From contig NC_089437.1 of the NCBI RefSeq assembly GCF_026210795.1, forward strand, positions 2,604,001-2,668,000: DNA of 64,000 nucleotides. The letters run 5' to 3'. Under the pieces are notes generated by a model. It saw only the letters and a list, made by a program, of their open reading frames with translations, had not been told where the DNA came from and searched no databases. Source of the stretch: Rhizophagus irregularis. Lineage: Eukaryota > Glomeromycota > Glomeromycetes > Glomerales > Glomeraceae. This document shows, piece after piece, positions 47,890 to 62,022 of this stretch. The position numbers and the translations under genes are program-made. Position 1 is the first letter of the stretch. Every line of letters starts with the position of its first letter.

Positions 47890-49268
47890 GTAATAATATT
47901 GTGGATTTTTTTATTGAACTTTTTAAGATATTTACCAAAATGATTTTTTAAATTTTAATAAAAAATAAAGATTTTAACTAAAAGTTTATTTTAATCAGGT
48001 ATCTGAAATTCCAATTAATTATATAAATATTATATATTTTAAATATTTATAACTTTTCATATAGTTAATTTTTTAAAAATCTGATTGGTGATTTAATAAT
48101 ACTTGTAAATATAGAAAGATTTATAAATATTACAATTTTATTGTTAAATATATTATATATCAAAGATTTTTGTAAAATAAAAATTTTAATATAAAAAGCA
48201 ATTTGATATTAGTATTTATGAAATAAGTATTTAATTTATTTATTAAAAAAATGGATGATTTATATTTTAAAGTTTTCTTTACCTTTATAAATATTTATAA
48301 ATGTATTGATTTTTTTTTATTTTATTGTTGTTTGGAGCAAAGAAAAGATAATATATATCTATGTATTATGAAAAAAAATTGATTACATAAATTTCTCTAT
48401 TTACCATATGATTATCATCCAATAAAATTGTAAATATTAGTTTTTTGTTTTAAACTTTACAACAGTTTCTGTTTTCTAGTATTACATCAATTTTTTCTAT
48501 TATACTAAATAATAATTTGTTATAGTATTTATATATGTAATTTATTTATTTATAGTAGAATTTTACTTATATAATAAATTCATAATTTTATTATATATAC
48601 TGTATATGCAAAAAATTGTATATTTGTTAAAAAAATTTATATTGTATATATATACTTGATCACTACAGTTAAGTTTTTATTATAAATTTACAAGTTATTT
48701 GATTTAATTATCTGATTTAAGAATAAAAAGGATAATGAAGGTGATTTAAATTTACTTTATAATGTTAGTGCGAAATAAAAAAAAGGTACCTATTGTTATT
48801 TTAATATAGTCATTTTAATTATAATTAAGTCATTAATCTATTAAAATTATTGAAATTTTGAAATTTATAATATTTTAGTTTATTACTTTTACAAACATTT
48901 AAAAAATGAAAAAAAACACTAATATTTTTATTTACAACTAGAAAAACAAATAGACTATTAAAAAAAGAAGAGAGAATATTATGAATTTAGATGAATATAA
49001 TAGTTTTAATGAAATGATAATATGAAGGTAGAAAATAATATACTTGAAACTAAAGAGGGTGCTTCTATATACAGAGGAAAGAGAAGGAATGGTGAATATA
49101 AAAAAAAAATGATTAAAGAAGAAAAAAAATTATATATTCATGCATACAACACATATATATAAATCTATTGTTCAAATTGTTTTTGACCTGTAAATAATAT
49201 ACAGTATATAAAAGAAAAAAAAAATGAGTTTTTTTTAAAACCGCTAAAACACCACCCAATAGAAAATA
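47890..49268. other. AT-rich intergenic region
   Basis: It starts with the right copy of GTAATAAT. The rest is over 80 percent A+T by eye and has no supported gene. The last few hundred bases are presumably 3' UTR of the minus-strand gene at 49269-50102. Confidence 0.45.
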
Positions 49269-50102
49269 TTAACAACGAATCCCTTCATTTTGATGAACTC
49301 TTTCCTGTATCCAACCATCCTCTATACCTAAACACCTACGATTATTGTTATTGTTATTGTTATTGTTATTATCATTAAAATTTTGTTGTTGTTGTTGCTT
49401 TTTTCTATATAATAAAGAAGGAGAACTACGTTTCTTTGCAATCATACCACGAGCAGCCGCGGCCGCAGCTGTGGCAGAAGGTATATAAGATAATAAACGA
49501 TTTCCCTCTTTTACATTATTATTATAATTATTACTATTATTATTATAATGATGAGAATCAGCTACTGTACAAGTAGGCTCATAATAAATTTCAGTACCAT
49601 CATCGTTCATAGTTGCTCCAGCTGTTCCAGTTGCTACACCTCTTTTTAAATCGAAACCATTTTTCAAACAAGCGGCTTCAATCGCCTCAATTTCGCGTTG
49701 TAAAGAACGTATATCATCATGAAATGTAGCATAAGCTTTTCTAAATTGGTCGTAATCAGTTTTTTGATCTTTACGTGCTAAATCTATATCATTCTGAATT
49801 TTTTCACAAATTGCCTCGCTTTCGTTTTCGTTTTCGTTTTCATCTTCATCTTCATCATCAAGAGAAAGTGATTTATTAAAGTAATCACTATATTCCGCGT
49901 TAATAAAGGGAGTAGAAGCTCTTCTGCGGAGAGGTTTGTAGGGTTGTACTTCGTCATCCCAGTGGGGAAAAGAAAACTTTGCTTCGGTATATTGTTCTTC
50001 ATCACCACCAATCTTTGTAGGATAATTATAACGAGAAGAATTTGGATAATAATATGGTGAATAAATAGTTTGCTCTTGTCTCGGTTCTCTCTTTTGTACC
50101 AT
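49269..50102 (-). CDS. Uncharacterised low-complexity protein with a central coiled coil
   Basis: Single-exon frame of 277 residues, not recognised. The N-terminal third is Tyr/Pro/Arg-rich. An acidic run of DE and NE repeats precedes a predicted coiled coil of about 60 residues (ICEKIQNDIDLARKD, FRKAYATFHDDIRSLQREIE). The C-terminal half has Asn-rich, Ala-rich (TAAAAAARGM), Gln and a poly-Asn tract from CAA/AAT repeats. The uninterrupted length and good ATG context support a real gene, but low-complexity codon runs may have expanded. The cellular role is unknown. Confidence 0.65.
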   Translation of the reverse strand: MVQKREPRQEQTIYSPYYYPNSSRYNYPTKIGGDEEQYTEAKFSFPHWDDEVQPYKPLRRRASTPFINAEYSDYFNKSLSLDDEDEDENENENESEAICEKIQNDIDLARKDQKTDYDQFRKAYATFHDDIRSLQREIEAIEAACLKNGFDLKRGVATGTAGATMNDDGTEIYYEPTCTVADSHHYNNNSNNYNNNVKEGNRLLSYIPSATAAAAAARGMIAKKRSSPSLLYRKKQQQQQNFNDNNNNNNNNNNRRCLGIEDGWIQERVHQNEGIRC

Positions 50103-52005
50103 TTTTTTTTCTTTTTTTTTTATTTAAATTTTTTTTTTTTGTGAAAAAGTTGAGAAAAAAATTTACGAGTTTATTGTGTATTCGTTCGAGGTAATATTAT
50201 CTATCGTTCGAAAAGAAAACTTTATGCGTTCGTGAGAGTCTCGAAGCGAAGAAAGATAGTATTTTCACCGTACGTAGTTATATATTTTTTAAATAATAAG
50301 AGCAGGGTTGAGATTTTTTTTTTTTTAATATTGTAAATATTGATAGTATTGTTTGATAATTTAATATTGTTTTTTTTTTGCGGGGTCACAAATTTTATCG
50401 CTTTTTTTAAAAAAAATTTTTTTTTTTTTTTTCGATTGTAACGTATTGGGTGATTAACGAATATAAAAAAGAGTAACGTGCGTAAATTTACTTTTCAAAA
50501 TGTAATATCTTTTTTAATCTGTCGTGAAAGATACATGTCAAAAAAAAAAAAAAAAAAAAGGCGTCCGTTCAGCGTGCATATATATTATAAAAAATTGAAT
50601 ATTTTCGGTTAAAATTTTTTTTTAAAAAAAAAGGGGAGACAAAAAAGCATGTTGAAAATCAAAATCTTCTCGTTTTTTTTTTCTTTTTTTTTTAATATAA
50701 AAAAATATTTCTTATAATTTAGTTAAAATTACCGACTTAGTCAGGTCTATTCTTGAGAAGGTTAGATTAAATTAGGTTTAAAATAAAAATATGTTGCAAA
50801 AAAAAAAATATATATATATTTTTTTATTAGAAAAAGAAAATTATTTCTTTAATAAAAAATTAATCAACCAGTTTGGAAAAGTTTCCCGAAAAAAAAAAAC
50901 CTGTGCGTTGGCGGATAATTCATTTCATGTATGTTAGACAAGAAAATATGAATATTTTAGCGAGAAGAAAACTTTTTGTCATAAACTGAACTTAGATGGA
51001 AATTAGGTTGAATGAGTAAGGAGAGGATGAAAGCCTAGTTTCAACATTTTCATTCTGTAAATGTTGTAATAATGCATATTTTACATATGAGCATCTTTCT
51101 CTTGATTTCATTCGAATTTTTCATCATCTTTTGACGAAAAATTTTTTTTTTTTCTTAAAAATAACTTGAATGACGAGTATGACCTAATATAATGTAGATC
51201 AGTTATTTTTTTAGAACTGTGATTATATTATAAGAAATAATGAAACGTATGACGACATAATCCAAATTTAAAAAAATATGGTTAAACAAGTGATACTTTC
51301 CTTACTTAACCCTTCTAATCTTATTTTAGAATAAATACTAACCCTTATACGTTATTCTTCATACATTCATACAGGTTTTTTTTAATGAGTCGTACAGTTG
51401 TACCGCATTTTTTAATAAATCATGGGCTCACTGGCTTTATACCTTTATTATTTTTTTTACGGTAAATTTGGTAAATTTGGTAAATTTTTGTAAAATTTTG
51501 TAAATTTTTGGTAGATTTTACGGGATTTTCCGAGAAATGTACGCATAACATAGATCATTACGATATCAAGACATGTTAATGATTTTAAATTATTTTAAAT
51601 TATTTTAAATTACAAAGGACAAGAATAATTTATTTACAAGATAAGAAAAAAAACAAAGAGAATTATAAAAAGGAAAAAAAACCTAATCTACTAAAAAAAA
51701 AATAAAAATAAAAATAAGGAAAAAAAAATAAATTTTTTTTTTTTCGCTACACATACATTTTACATAATACAAATAAATAATAGATTTTAAATCTAAAAAA
51801 AAAAAATAAAATAAAATAAAATTATTTTCTTTTTTTACATATATATACATATAAATAAATATACATATATATATATATACATATATACAAAAGTGATATC
51901 CCTGTTCTGTCCCTCCCCCCCCCTTTTCACCCAATATATTATTAAAAAGTTCTAGAAAAACCTTTTGATTTTTTGATTTTTTGAATTTTTTTACTTCAAA
52001 AATTA
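50103..52005. other. Long low-complexity spacer
   Basis: About 1.9 kb with many homopolymers (poly-T near 50318 and 50415, poly-A near 50541, TA and ATAC microsatellite near 51840-51890), a GGTAAATTT tandem (51470-51500) and a threefold TTAAATTATT tandem (51584-51612). It includes the promoter of the gene at 49269-50102 and the 3' UTR of the SUN gene. No gene is supported. Confidence 0.5.
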
Positions 52006-53481
52006 TTATTGAGGCATAACACCATGAACTTGTAATCGATATAAACAGGTAAATGGGGGGTTTTCGTGATTGCTTTTAACTCTCATCATAATGGCGTTAA
52101 TACGTTTATTCGATTTCGCAATTGAATCAGGTAATGTAAATGTCTGTGTAGGACTACCATTAATATCATATTGATATGAACCAAGGAAAAATTTAAAATC
52201 ATTTTTAAATATTCCCAAAGAATTCTTTTCTTCTAATTCGACTTCACCTTTACCACTATCACCACCTCCTCCTCCTGTTGAAGCAGATGTTGAAGTTGGT
52301 AAACCCCATAATTCAAATTCATATGGAGCGGATAATATAGGATCAATTGAAACCTCTCTACTAATATGTTGATAAGTTACATGTGTCAATACAATACTTC
52401 TTGATAATTTAATAGCAATTTGACCTTTTGTACCATTAAAACACCAACAATCTCCTACATTAACATTAGGTGAAATAACAGTTTCAGGATTTTTACTTTT
52501 AATTATACTATTGGTAAATCTACTTAATAATTTTTGATAAGATTTACTTGGCCATAATTCATAATTACGAGATGTTAATTGATGAATTATTCTTCCCCCT
52601 CCAGTATATAAAGCAAAATCAGCTGAACTACCATCCATAAATACTTCTAATTGTTCTTGAAATACTTCATTTAATTGAGTACGAACAAATCCAATAAAAT
52701 CATTATCTTCATCAGTATTTTCAATTAATCCTTTTGATACTCTAGAAATTTCTTGATCAATAAATTCTTGAACTTGAGCTTTTACAGTACCATGTAATTT
52801 ACCTTTAATTAAATTTTTTTGACGTTGAGTATTAATATCTTCTTTTGTAAAAATATATAAAAATAATAATAAAAATAAAATTATTACTATTTTTTTGTTA
52901 GATAAATTTCTTAAAATATTATTGGATCGAAGGTTAAGATGATTATTATTATTTGAAACTATAATATTAGATTCATCTTTTGATGATATAAATTTAAATT
53001 CTTTAGTTGGAATATCTCTAAAATTTGTTGTTGTAGATGGTGAATTTGATGATGATGATGATTCTTCCATTAATAAATCATCTTGTACTTCATTACTAAT
53101 ACCTTCTTTATATAATAATTCTTCAAGAGTAGGTGGAAGTTCTCCTCCAAATTCACTTTCTGTATCACTATATTCTGATAAATCCACTCCTTTCTCAATT
53201 AATTGTGTTTTATATCTTATTATTAATCTTTTTTTCATTTTATAATAAACAACTTCTTCTAATGCTTCTTTATTATTTATGAACCAATATTCTGGTGATG
53301 TTGGATTATAAAAATTTTTTCTAATATCTTGTTCATCTATCATCATTTCTAATAATTGTTTTGCATCATATTGAATTTTTGGGTATGCAATTTTATATGC
53401 TTCTTCTAAATCTTGAAATGTAGGAAAATCTGGATATCTCCAACGAATTAAACTAGTTTTACTTCGTGTAATCGGTGACAT
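52006..53481 (-). CDS. SUN-domain inner nuclear membrane protein (Sad1/UNC84 family)
   Basis: SUN proteins span the inner nuclear membrane and pair with KASH proteins to link the nucleoskeleton to the cytoskeleton. Single exon, 491 residues. The N-terminal nucleoplasmic part holds a well-structured region (LIRWRYPDFPTFQDLEEAYK) of unknown type, followed by disordered Ser-rich sequence. A hydrophobic segment (KIVIILFLLLFLYIF, about residues 196-212) is the membrane anchor. A helical lumenal linker precedes the C-terminal SUN domain: DFALYTGGGRIIH, GDCWCFNGTKGQIAIKLSRS, VLTHVTYQHI, EFELWGLP, FFLGSYQYD and CLYRLQVHG. The Gly/Ser insert after ELWGLP is loop-like. The full domain order and length fit the family. 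Confidence 0.92.
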   Translation of the reverse strand: MSPITRSKTSLIRWRYPDFPTFQDLEEAYKIAYPKIQYDAKQLLEMMIDEQDIRKNFYNPTSPEYWFINNKEALEEVVYYKMKKRLIIRYKTQLIEKGVDLSEYSDTESEFGGELPPTLEELLYKEGISNEVQDDLLMEESSSSSNSPSTTTNFRDIPTKEFKFISSKDESNIIVSNNNNHLNLRSNNILRNLSNKKIVIILFLLLFLYIFTKEDINTQRQKNLIKGKLHGTVKAQVQEFIDQEISRVSKGLIENTDEDNDFIGFVRTQLNEVFQEQLEVFMDGSSADFALYTGGGRIIHQLTSRNYELWPSKSYQKLLSRFTNSIIKSKNPETVISPNVNVGDCWCFNGTKGQIAIKLSRSIVLTHVTYQHISREVSIDPILSAPYEFELWGLPTSTSASTGGGGGDSGKGEVELEEKNSLGIFKNDFKFFLGSYQYDINGSPTQTFTLPDSIAKSNKRINAIMMRVKSNHENPPFTCLYRLQVHGVMPQ

Positions 53482-54802
53482 ATTTCTTTTTTTTTACCTA
53501 AAAAAAAAATAGGAGTACGAATATTTTTTATTATTTTTTTTTTTTTACCTTTTTTTATTTTTTTGTTATTATTATTATTATTTATAATAATTTATGAACA
53601 CGATGGGTAAATTCCTTCTTAATAATTTTTTAAGATAAAAAAAGTAAAAAAAAAAAACACACAAAACGGTATGTCTCTCTCTTCTCTATATATATTCTAA
53701 TAAAATTAATGAGGAAAAAAAAAGGAGGATCTTCGGTTTTTTCATAACCGTTTTTTAAATTAAGTTTTTTTTTTTAATTAATTTTAATTGGTTGAAAGTT
53801 TTATTAAGGTTACTTTAGTATTTGTGTGACAAATATATTTGGTATTGCTATTGAAAGAGACACAAGCCAAAAGTCAGTTACACACCAGAAAAAAAAACCC
53901 GAGCTTCGACAAGAATAAAGTTTCAAGAGGGAGTAAATACGAAAAGGATATTCTCAAAAAAAAAAAAAAAAAAAAAATATTTTTTTTTCTCTTATCATGA
54001 GTGTGAAAATATTCGAACCTATCTAAGCGGACCCGCATAAAAGAAAATCACCTAAATAGGACATCATCATATGGGGTCATTTGCTGTTCATTACATAATC
54101 GCTTTTTCAAAAAATTTCAAGGGGTTAAGACCATCATCTGACTTGATTGCATATCAAGTAAATCTGATTATCAACCAATTTAGAATATACGCAACTAACT
54201 AATCAACTTTTGATTAAGTTGAAAAAAAAAAACTTGAAATATCGACAATCATTACGAAAACATGGGGATATTATTGATCTCTAAAGTTATCGCGTGACTG
54301 TATTTGAAGGGATATACGGAGATATAAACATTAAAAAAAAGGATGAGGGTTTAGGAAATAGGAGGTTTATAGGGTTATAAAAGTGTGGATGAATTATTAA
54401 TATCACTCGGAGAAATACGTAATTACAAACATATTATCATATATATTTGAGGAAATTATGAATTACGCAAAATTCTTTTAAAGAATGTCAAAAGATGTCA
54501 TTATATACCCCTTATAATGTCGGGCTCGGATTACTAAATAGAGTATGTCGATTTTACTTTATTGAAAACAATTTTGGATAATATTTATTAGGTATTAATT
54601 AATTTAATCAACTTGCATTATTAACACAAGTTTTTGCATTACTTTAAACGGATCGTTAACTTTTTAATCTATTTAAGATTTTCTCTATTATTTTACTATA
54701 TCAATCTTGTGTAATAATTGATTTATCTAATCTAAAAGTTTTTGTTTATCTTAAATATTATTGTCATTAGTAAAGATCGAAGAAAAATTTTCTCGTTTAC
54801 TC
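53482..54802. other. Divergent intergenic region between the SUN gene and spermidine synthase
   Basis: About 1.3 kb with a poly-A run of more than 20 bases at about 53957. It must hold the promoters of both flanking genes. No RNA gene or protein is recognised. Confidence 0.5.
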
Positions 54803-56445
<1,643 letters not shown>

Positions 56446-56542
56446 ATTTAACAATATTAAATAAATTTATAATATTACATAATAAATTAAGATTCCCAAA
56501 TAACATTATATATCCTGAATTTAAAGTTATTCCAAATTGAAA

Positions 56543-59500
56543 TTAAACTTTAACTATTCTAACAATAAGATCCCCCGCGTTTATTGAATCACTTTCTTTA
56601 ACTGCAACATAGTCAATTCTACCAGAAACTGCTGAAGTAACTATTGTTTCCATCTTCATTGCCGAAAGTACACAAAGTGGATCGCCATCTTTAACCTCTG
56701 CTCCTTCTATAAATAATTTACAGAATATATATTAATATAATTCAAAATAAGAAGAATCTTTTTTATTATATATATATTTATATAAAAGAACTAACCATGC
56801 GCTCTTACTTCAACCACTACACCAGACATTGGTGCACCAATTTCTCCAGGATTTCCAGGATTTGCTTTTTCCCGATGTTCATGTTCAACGGCTAAATAAA
56901 AATAAATTAATTAGAAATTTAAATAAAACTTCATAATTTTTTACTCCACATACCGGCACTTGTGTCTAATACGCCAATAGCTCGTGCTTCTCCATTTAAT
57001 TCGAAGAAAACTTCTCTTCTACCAGTAGCTGCATTTAGAGGACCAGCGGCTAAATATTTAATAATAAGTGTAACACCCTCTTCAAGCTGTATACTTAACT
57101 CTTCCCCAATTTCAGGTTTGCCTAAGAAATATTTCGTGGGTATAACTGAAACATCACCATATTTCTCAATTGTTTCACGATATTCTACAAATACTTTAGG
57201 ATATATGGCAGCGGATATAACATCTACATCTCGTATTGATAGTCCATATTTAGATACTAATTCAGCTTTGAGCTCAGTCAAGTTTAATGGTTTCATTGTA
57301 GATCCAGGTCGACGATCAATTCTTTGAGTGTCACGAATAATCTAATTTGTAACAAATAAAAGCAATATTAAAAGATAAATTTAATTAAATTTTATTATTT
57401 TAATTATAATAAATGTTAATAATATTTACATCTGAGCGAAGTGGTTCTGGAAATCCTCCATATGGTTGACCCAAATATCCTTGGAAAAATTCCACAACTG
57501 AAGTTGGAAAATTCAATGTTTTTGCCCTTGAAATTACCTATATATATATAAATATTAATTAAATATACGAACTATAATTCATTATATCGATCAATACAGG
57601 GATTAAAACTTACATCCTGATATTTTAGTTTATTAGTAACCATAAATTGTGCAAGGTCACCGACAACTTTTGAACTTGGTGTTACTTTAATTATATCACC
57701 ACATAGCTTATTAGCTTCGGTATAAGCTTTCTTAATTTCATTCCATTGTTTTCCAAGTCCTAATTGTGATGCTTGAAACATAAGGTTTGTGTATTGGCCT
57801 CCAGGCATTTCATGTTCATAAACCGAAGAATCAGCGCTCAAAACTCCAGCTTCAAAACAACTATACAATTTACGTGCTTGTTCCCAATATCCATTCAATG
57901 CATGCACATCCTCTAATCTAATGCCTGTACCAAGATCAGTATGTTCTAATGCAGACACTACTGCACCCATCGAAGGCTGAGATGTTGTTCCGGACAAACT
58001 ATCGATAGCCAAGTCAATAACATCAGCACCAGCTAAAGCGACTGCTAACATACTGGCAACACCAGTCCCAGCAGTATCGTGTGTATGCACATGAATAGGT
58101 AAATCAGGCCATCTTTTCCTGATAGAGCTTACTAAAAGTTTTGCTGCCTCAGGTTTCAATAACCCTGCCATATCCTTGATACCTAATACATGTATACCTA
58201 AATTTACTAATTGTTCGGTAAAATTGAGGTAATATTCTAAATTGTATTTTTTCTTATTGGGGTTTGAAACATCACCGGTATAACAAATAACTGCTTCAAC
58301 AACTCCACCAGCTTTTTTAACCGCATCAATACCCAGTTTCATATTGTCAATATAATTAAGAGAATCAAAAATACGAAATATATCCATTCCATGATCTTTC
58401 GCCTTTTGGCAGAAATCATATATAACATTATCTGGGTATGAAGTATAACCTACAGCGTTTGCACCACGAAGTAACATTTGAAAGGGAATGTTTGGAACAA
58501 GTGCGCGCAACTTAGACTATATATTATTAATTTTTTTTTTTAAAAAAAAATAAATTATTAATACAAAAGTAAAAATTCGAAATATATATTTAAAACTCAC
58601 CAAACGGTCCCAGGGGTCTTCATATAAAAACCTCATTGCAACGTCAAAAGTTGCGCCACCCCACATTTCTAAAGAATAAGCATTGGCAAGAGCATGCGCG
58701 GTATGAGGTGCAATATTCAAAAGGTCTGATGAATGGACGTCAAGATTAATATATTTAATATAATTAGTTATAAGCAAAATATGTAAGCCATATTTCCAAT
58801 CATACCGATCGTTCTAACTCTGGTAGCCAACAAACTTTGATGCGCATCTCTCCAGGTTGTATCCATAATCAGAACGCCATTATATTCACGTACAGCCTTA
58901 GCAAAAGCTTCCGGCCCTTTTTCAACAAGAATGTGTCTCCACCCATGCTCAGGTGGAACACGGACGTCAACAGGTTCTGGACCAGCCAAAGAACGAATCT
59001 CCGGATAAAGTATTTCGCCTTTGAAAGCAGGCTCACCCTAAAATGAAATTACATTTTAAAATATTACTAATAATAATATTAATACAAAATACATTGTCTA
59101 ATAAGTCTTACCATTTGTCCTTTGATACTACTTCCGTTAACGACAATGTCGCCTAAATATTTCAATATTTTTTGAGCACGATTTTTACTTTCAACAAGTC
59201 GGAATAGATCCGGTGTATCATCAATAAAAGTTGTCCATGCTCCTCCTTTCATAAAAGTATCATGAGTAAGTAATCGTTGTAGAAAAGGAATATTCGTTTT
59301 TACACCACGAATCCTAAATTCAATTAACGCTCGAAGAATTTTACGTCTTGCAACTTCATAAGTATCTCCCCAACACGTGCATTTTACTAATAATGAGTCA
59401 TAATGTGGCGTTATAACTGCGCCAACATAACCTGCACCACCATCCATACGAACACCGTTTCCACCAGCTGATCTATAGACCTCGATTTTCCCTGTATCTG

Positions 59501-60937
59501 GTTGGAAATTTTGGGCCGGATCCTCAGTTGTTATACGACATTGAATAGCAAATCCCTGCGTATTAATTTTTTCTTGTGTTAAATTAAGATCTGAAAGGAG
59601 TGATCCACCGGCAACATGAATTTGTGCGGCAACTATATCAATACCAGTAATTTCCTCTACATTACAAAAAAAAAAATGTTAATCTTATCATTCACATGAA
59701 TTTATGAAAATATTCGAAACTTGCCTGTTATGGTGTGTTCGACTTGAATTCGAGGATTAATTTCAATAAAATAATGTCTACCCTCTGAATCGACTAAGAA
59801 TTCAGCTGTGCCAGCATTTCGATAATTAACAGCTTTTGCGAGTTTGACAGCATCATCAAGGATTGCATCGCGAACTTCAGCCTGAGAGTATTCATAAATG
59901 AATTAATTAAGTATATTTTTGACGATAATTTTAATAGATAACATAACTTGATTCTTACACTAAGATTGACTGCCGGCGCGACTTCAACTACCTTTTGGTG
60001 GCGTCTTTGTACAGAACAATCACGTTCGAATAAATGTATAACATTGCCGGCTACATCTGCTAATAACTGAACTTCAATGTGTCTCGGCTTATCTAAGAAG
60101 CGTTCTAAGAAGACTGTGCCGTCTCCAAAAGCGGATAACGCTTCTGATTTTGCACGCTCAAAAGAGTCAGGAAGTGAATCTACATCACGAATCACTCTCA
60201 TACCGCGACCTCCACCGCCCATTGCAGCCTTAACAATGATTGGAAACCCATATTCATCTATAAAAGCTTTCGCTTCTTCTAACGTGGAGACTGGGCCTGG
60301 TGTACCTGGGACAACGGGAACGCCGCACTGAATAGCTTTGGAAGTAAGTTTTGATAGTTAACTTTATAATAATATCCGATTTACCTTTAAAAACAATATA
60401 ACATACCAAGTTCTCTTGCTTTAGTTTTATCACCCATCTTTTCTATTACATCAGGGGTAGGACCTATAAAAGTTATCCCGGCTGCTTCAACCTTTCTAGC
60501 GAATCCTGCGTTTTCAGCTAGAAATCCATAGCCTGGATGAATCATAGTTACACCGCGTAACTTCGCAATACGGATTATTTCATCTTGGGCTAAATAAGCT
60601 CCCACAGGAGTATAAACATTTTGCGAGCCAACTTGATAAGCTTCGTCGGCCTTATACCTATGCATCGATAATCGATCTTCGAAGCTAAAAATTGCAACGG
60701 TTTTCATAGAAAGTTCATGAGCTGTTCGAAAAACTCGAATAGCTATTTCCTATTAGACCAATCCAATTATTAAAATAAAAAAAAATTAAAGTTACCATTA
60801 GAATAACTAAACTTTGTTACGTATATTTATACAAGAGAAAAGCTTACACCACGGTTCGCAACCATCAATTTCTCAAATTGCCCAAATATTTGGCTACTTT
60901 GACGAATTGAATCAACGGAATGTTCACGTTCATGCAT
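56543..60937 (-). CDS. PYC1: Pyruvate carboxylase
   Basis: This biotin- and ATP-dependent enzyme makes oxaloacetate from pyruvate and bicarbonate, the main anaplerotic reaction and first step of gluconeogenesis. About 13 exons run from [18 protein letters not shown] (60937) to the last exon at 56543-56706, for roughly 1180 residues, the normal length. Domain order: biotin carboxylase ([33 protein letters not shown], the ATP-binding [30 protein letters not shown]); carboxyltransferase ([54 protein letters not shown]); the PYC/OADA domain ([31 protein letters not shown]); and the biotinyl domain with AMKMET, whose Lys carries biotin. No N-terminal targeting peptide is seen, as in cytosolic fungal enzymes. 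Exon 1 ends at a GTAAGC donor that restores ANRGEIAIR. Confidence 0.95.
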
Positions 60938-61670
60938 AGTTGCTTAACTTTCTTTAGATATGAAAGTTCAAAGAGGACTGAGGAAAAACAATTAATTTAT
61001 AAACAAACTTTTGTAGATATGCTGATCTATCGTAAATAGATATGCTAAATCAGTAAATCGGTTATCTTTGTTTTTGTGGCAGTGTGACACTGATTATGTT
61101 ATGTATTCGTGTTCTATATATCGTGAGAGAGTAGAAGTATAAATATATTAACATATTTGCCGGTTAAATACAATAATTCATCCAAGATCCGAAAAAAATC
61201 GGATTGTAGATTATGCAATTTTGAATTAATTAATGTTCCAAATAAAGAGTTGGTCATCGGAAATTTAATAAAAAGAATATCTGCATTAATTCAAATCTTT
61301 CTGTATCTTTCTGTATCGATTTTAACTATTAATATATTAGTTCAGGCCTGAAATCGAATTAAAAGAGGATGATAATGACAGATAAAAACCATTTATTTTA
61401 TTATATAAATATTAACGCAAACGCCCCGAGAATTTACTTTTTCGTAATTACAACAGCCCAATGAAATTTAATACTTCAGATTAGATCAGATCATCATTTA
61501 CAGATCTGTTGCGGATTTTTTTTTACTTACTTATATATAGCGATTAGCGATAAACTTTAAGAGAGACGGAAAACAAAACTGTATCTTATAGAATATTTGA
61601 AGCATTTCAGTCGCGTTTTTTCTTTTCTCTACATATTCCCCTGACAAATATTATTCCATAGTAGATATAA

Positions 61671-61701
<31 letters not shown>

Positions 61702-62022
61702 GCTTAATTTCCTCCTTAATTATAATTTTTGTGGTTTTCTCTGTACCCTCGGGCATCCACCCATTTATATCTATTGCACTTTTCCCGCGTTAGGAAAGGT
61801 GCACTGTCATCACGGCGCTACAAAAGAAAGTCGTTAAGTTAATTGTCTTCCGGGGTCATCAGGTATAACACTCAAAAGTGAAATAAAGTTATAAATTTAA
61901 TAATGAAATGAAATATGAACATCATCATTAAATATCCTTGTTCTATGAAGAAGTCACCTCCCTGGCACTACAATTTTAGCGTCGCGTGATAAGTTGCCGT
62001 ACTGTTTCGGATACAGTTTGCC
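60938..62022. other. Divergent promoter region of pyruvate carboxylase and ornithine decarboxylase
   Basis: About 1.1 kb between two start codons. It carries a poly-T/poly-A junction (61670-61700) and two less AT-rich segments (61740-61860 and 61975-62020) that may be transcribed leader. No gene is supported. A 64-codon open frame at 61157-61351 is not protein-like. Confidence 0.5.

Noticed and set aside
51683-51934. 83-codon minus-strand frame rich in I, Y, F and K
   Set aside because: It is a translation of ATAC/TA microsatellite and homopolymer sequence.
56962-57327. 121-codon plus-strand frame opposite pyruvate carboxylase
   Set aside because: It is antisense to the PYC/OADA domain exon, whose protein is clearly recognisable; shadow frame.
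60077-60331. 84-codon plus-strand frame opposite the biotin carboxylase domain
   Set aside because: Antisense shadow of a conserved exon.
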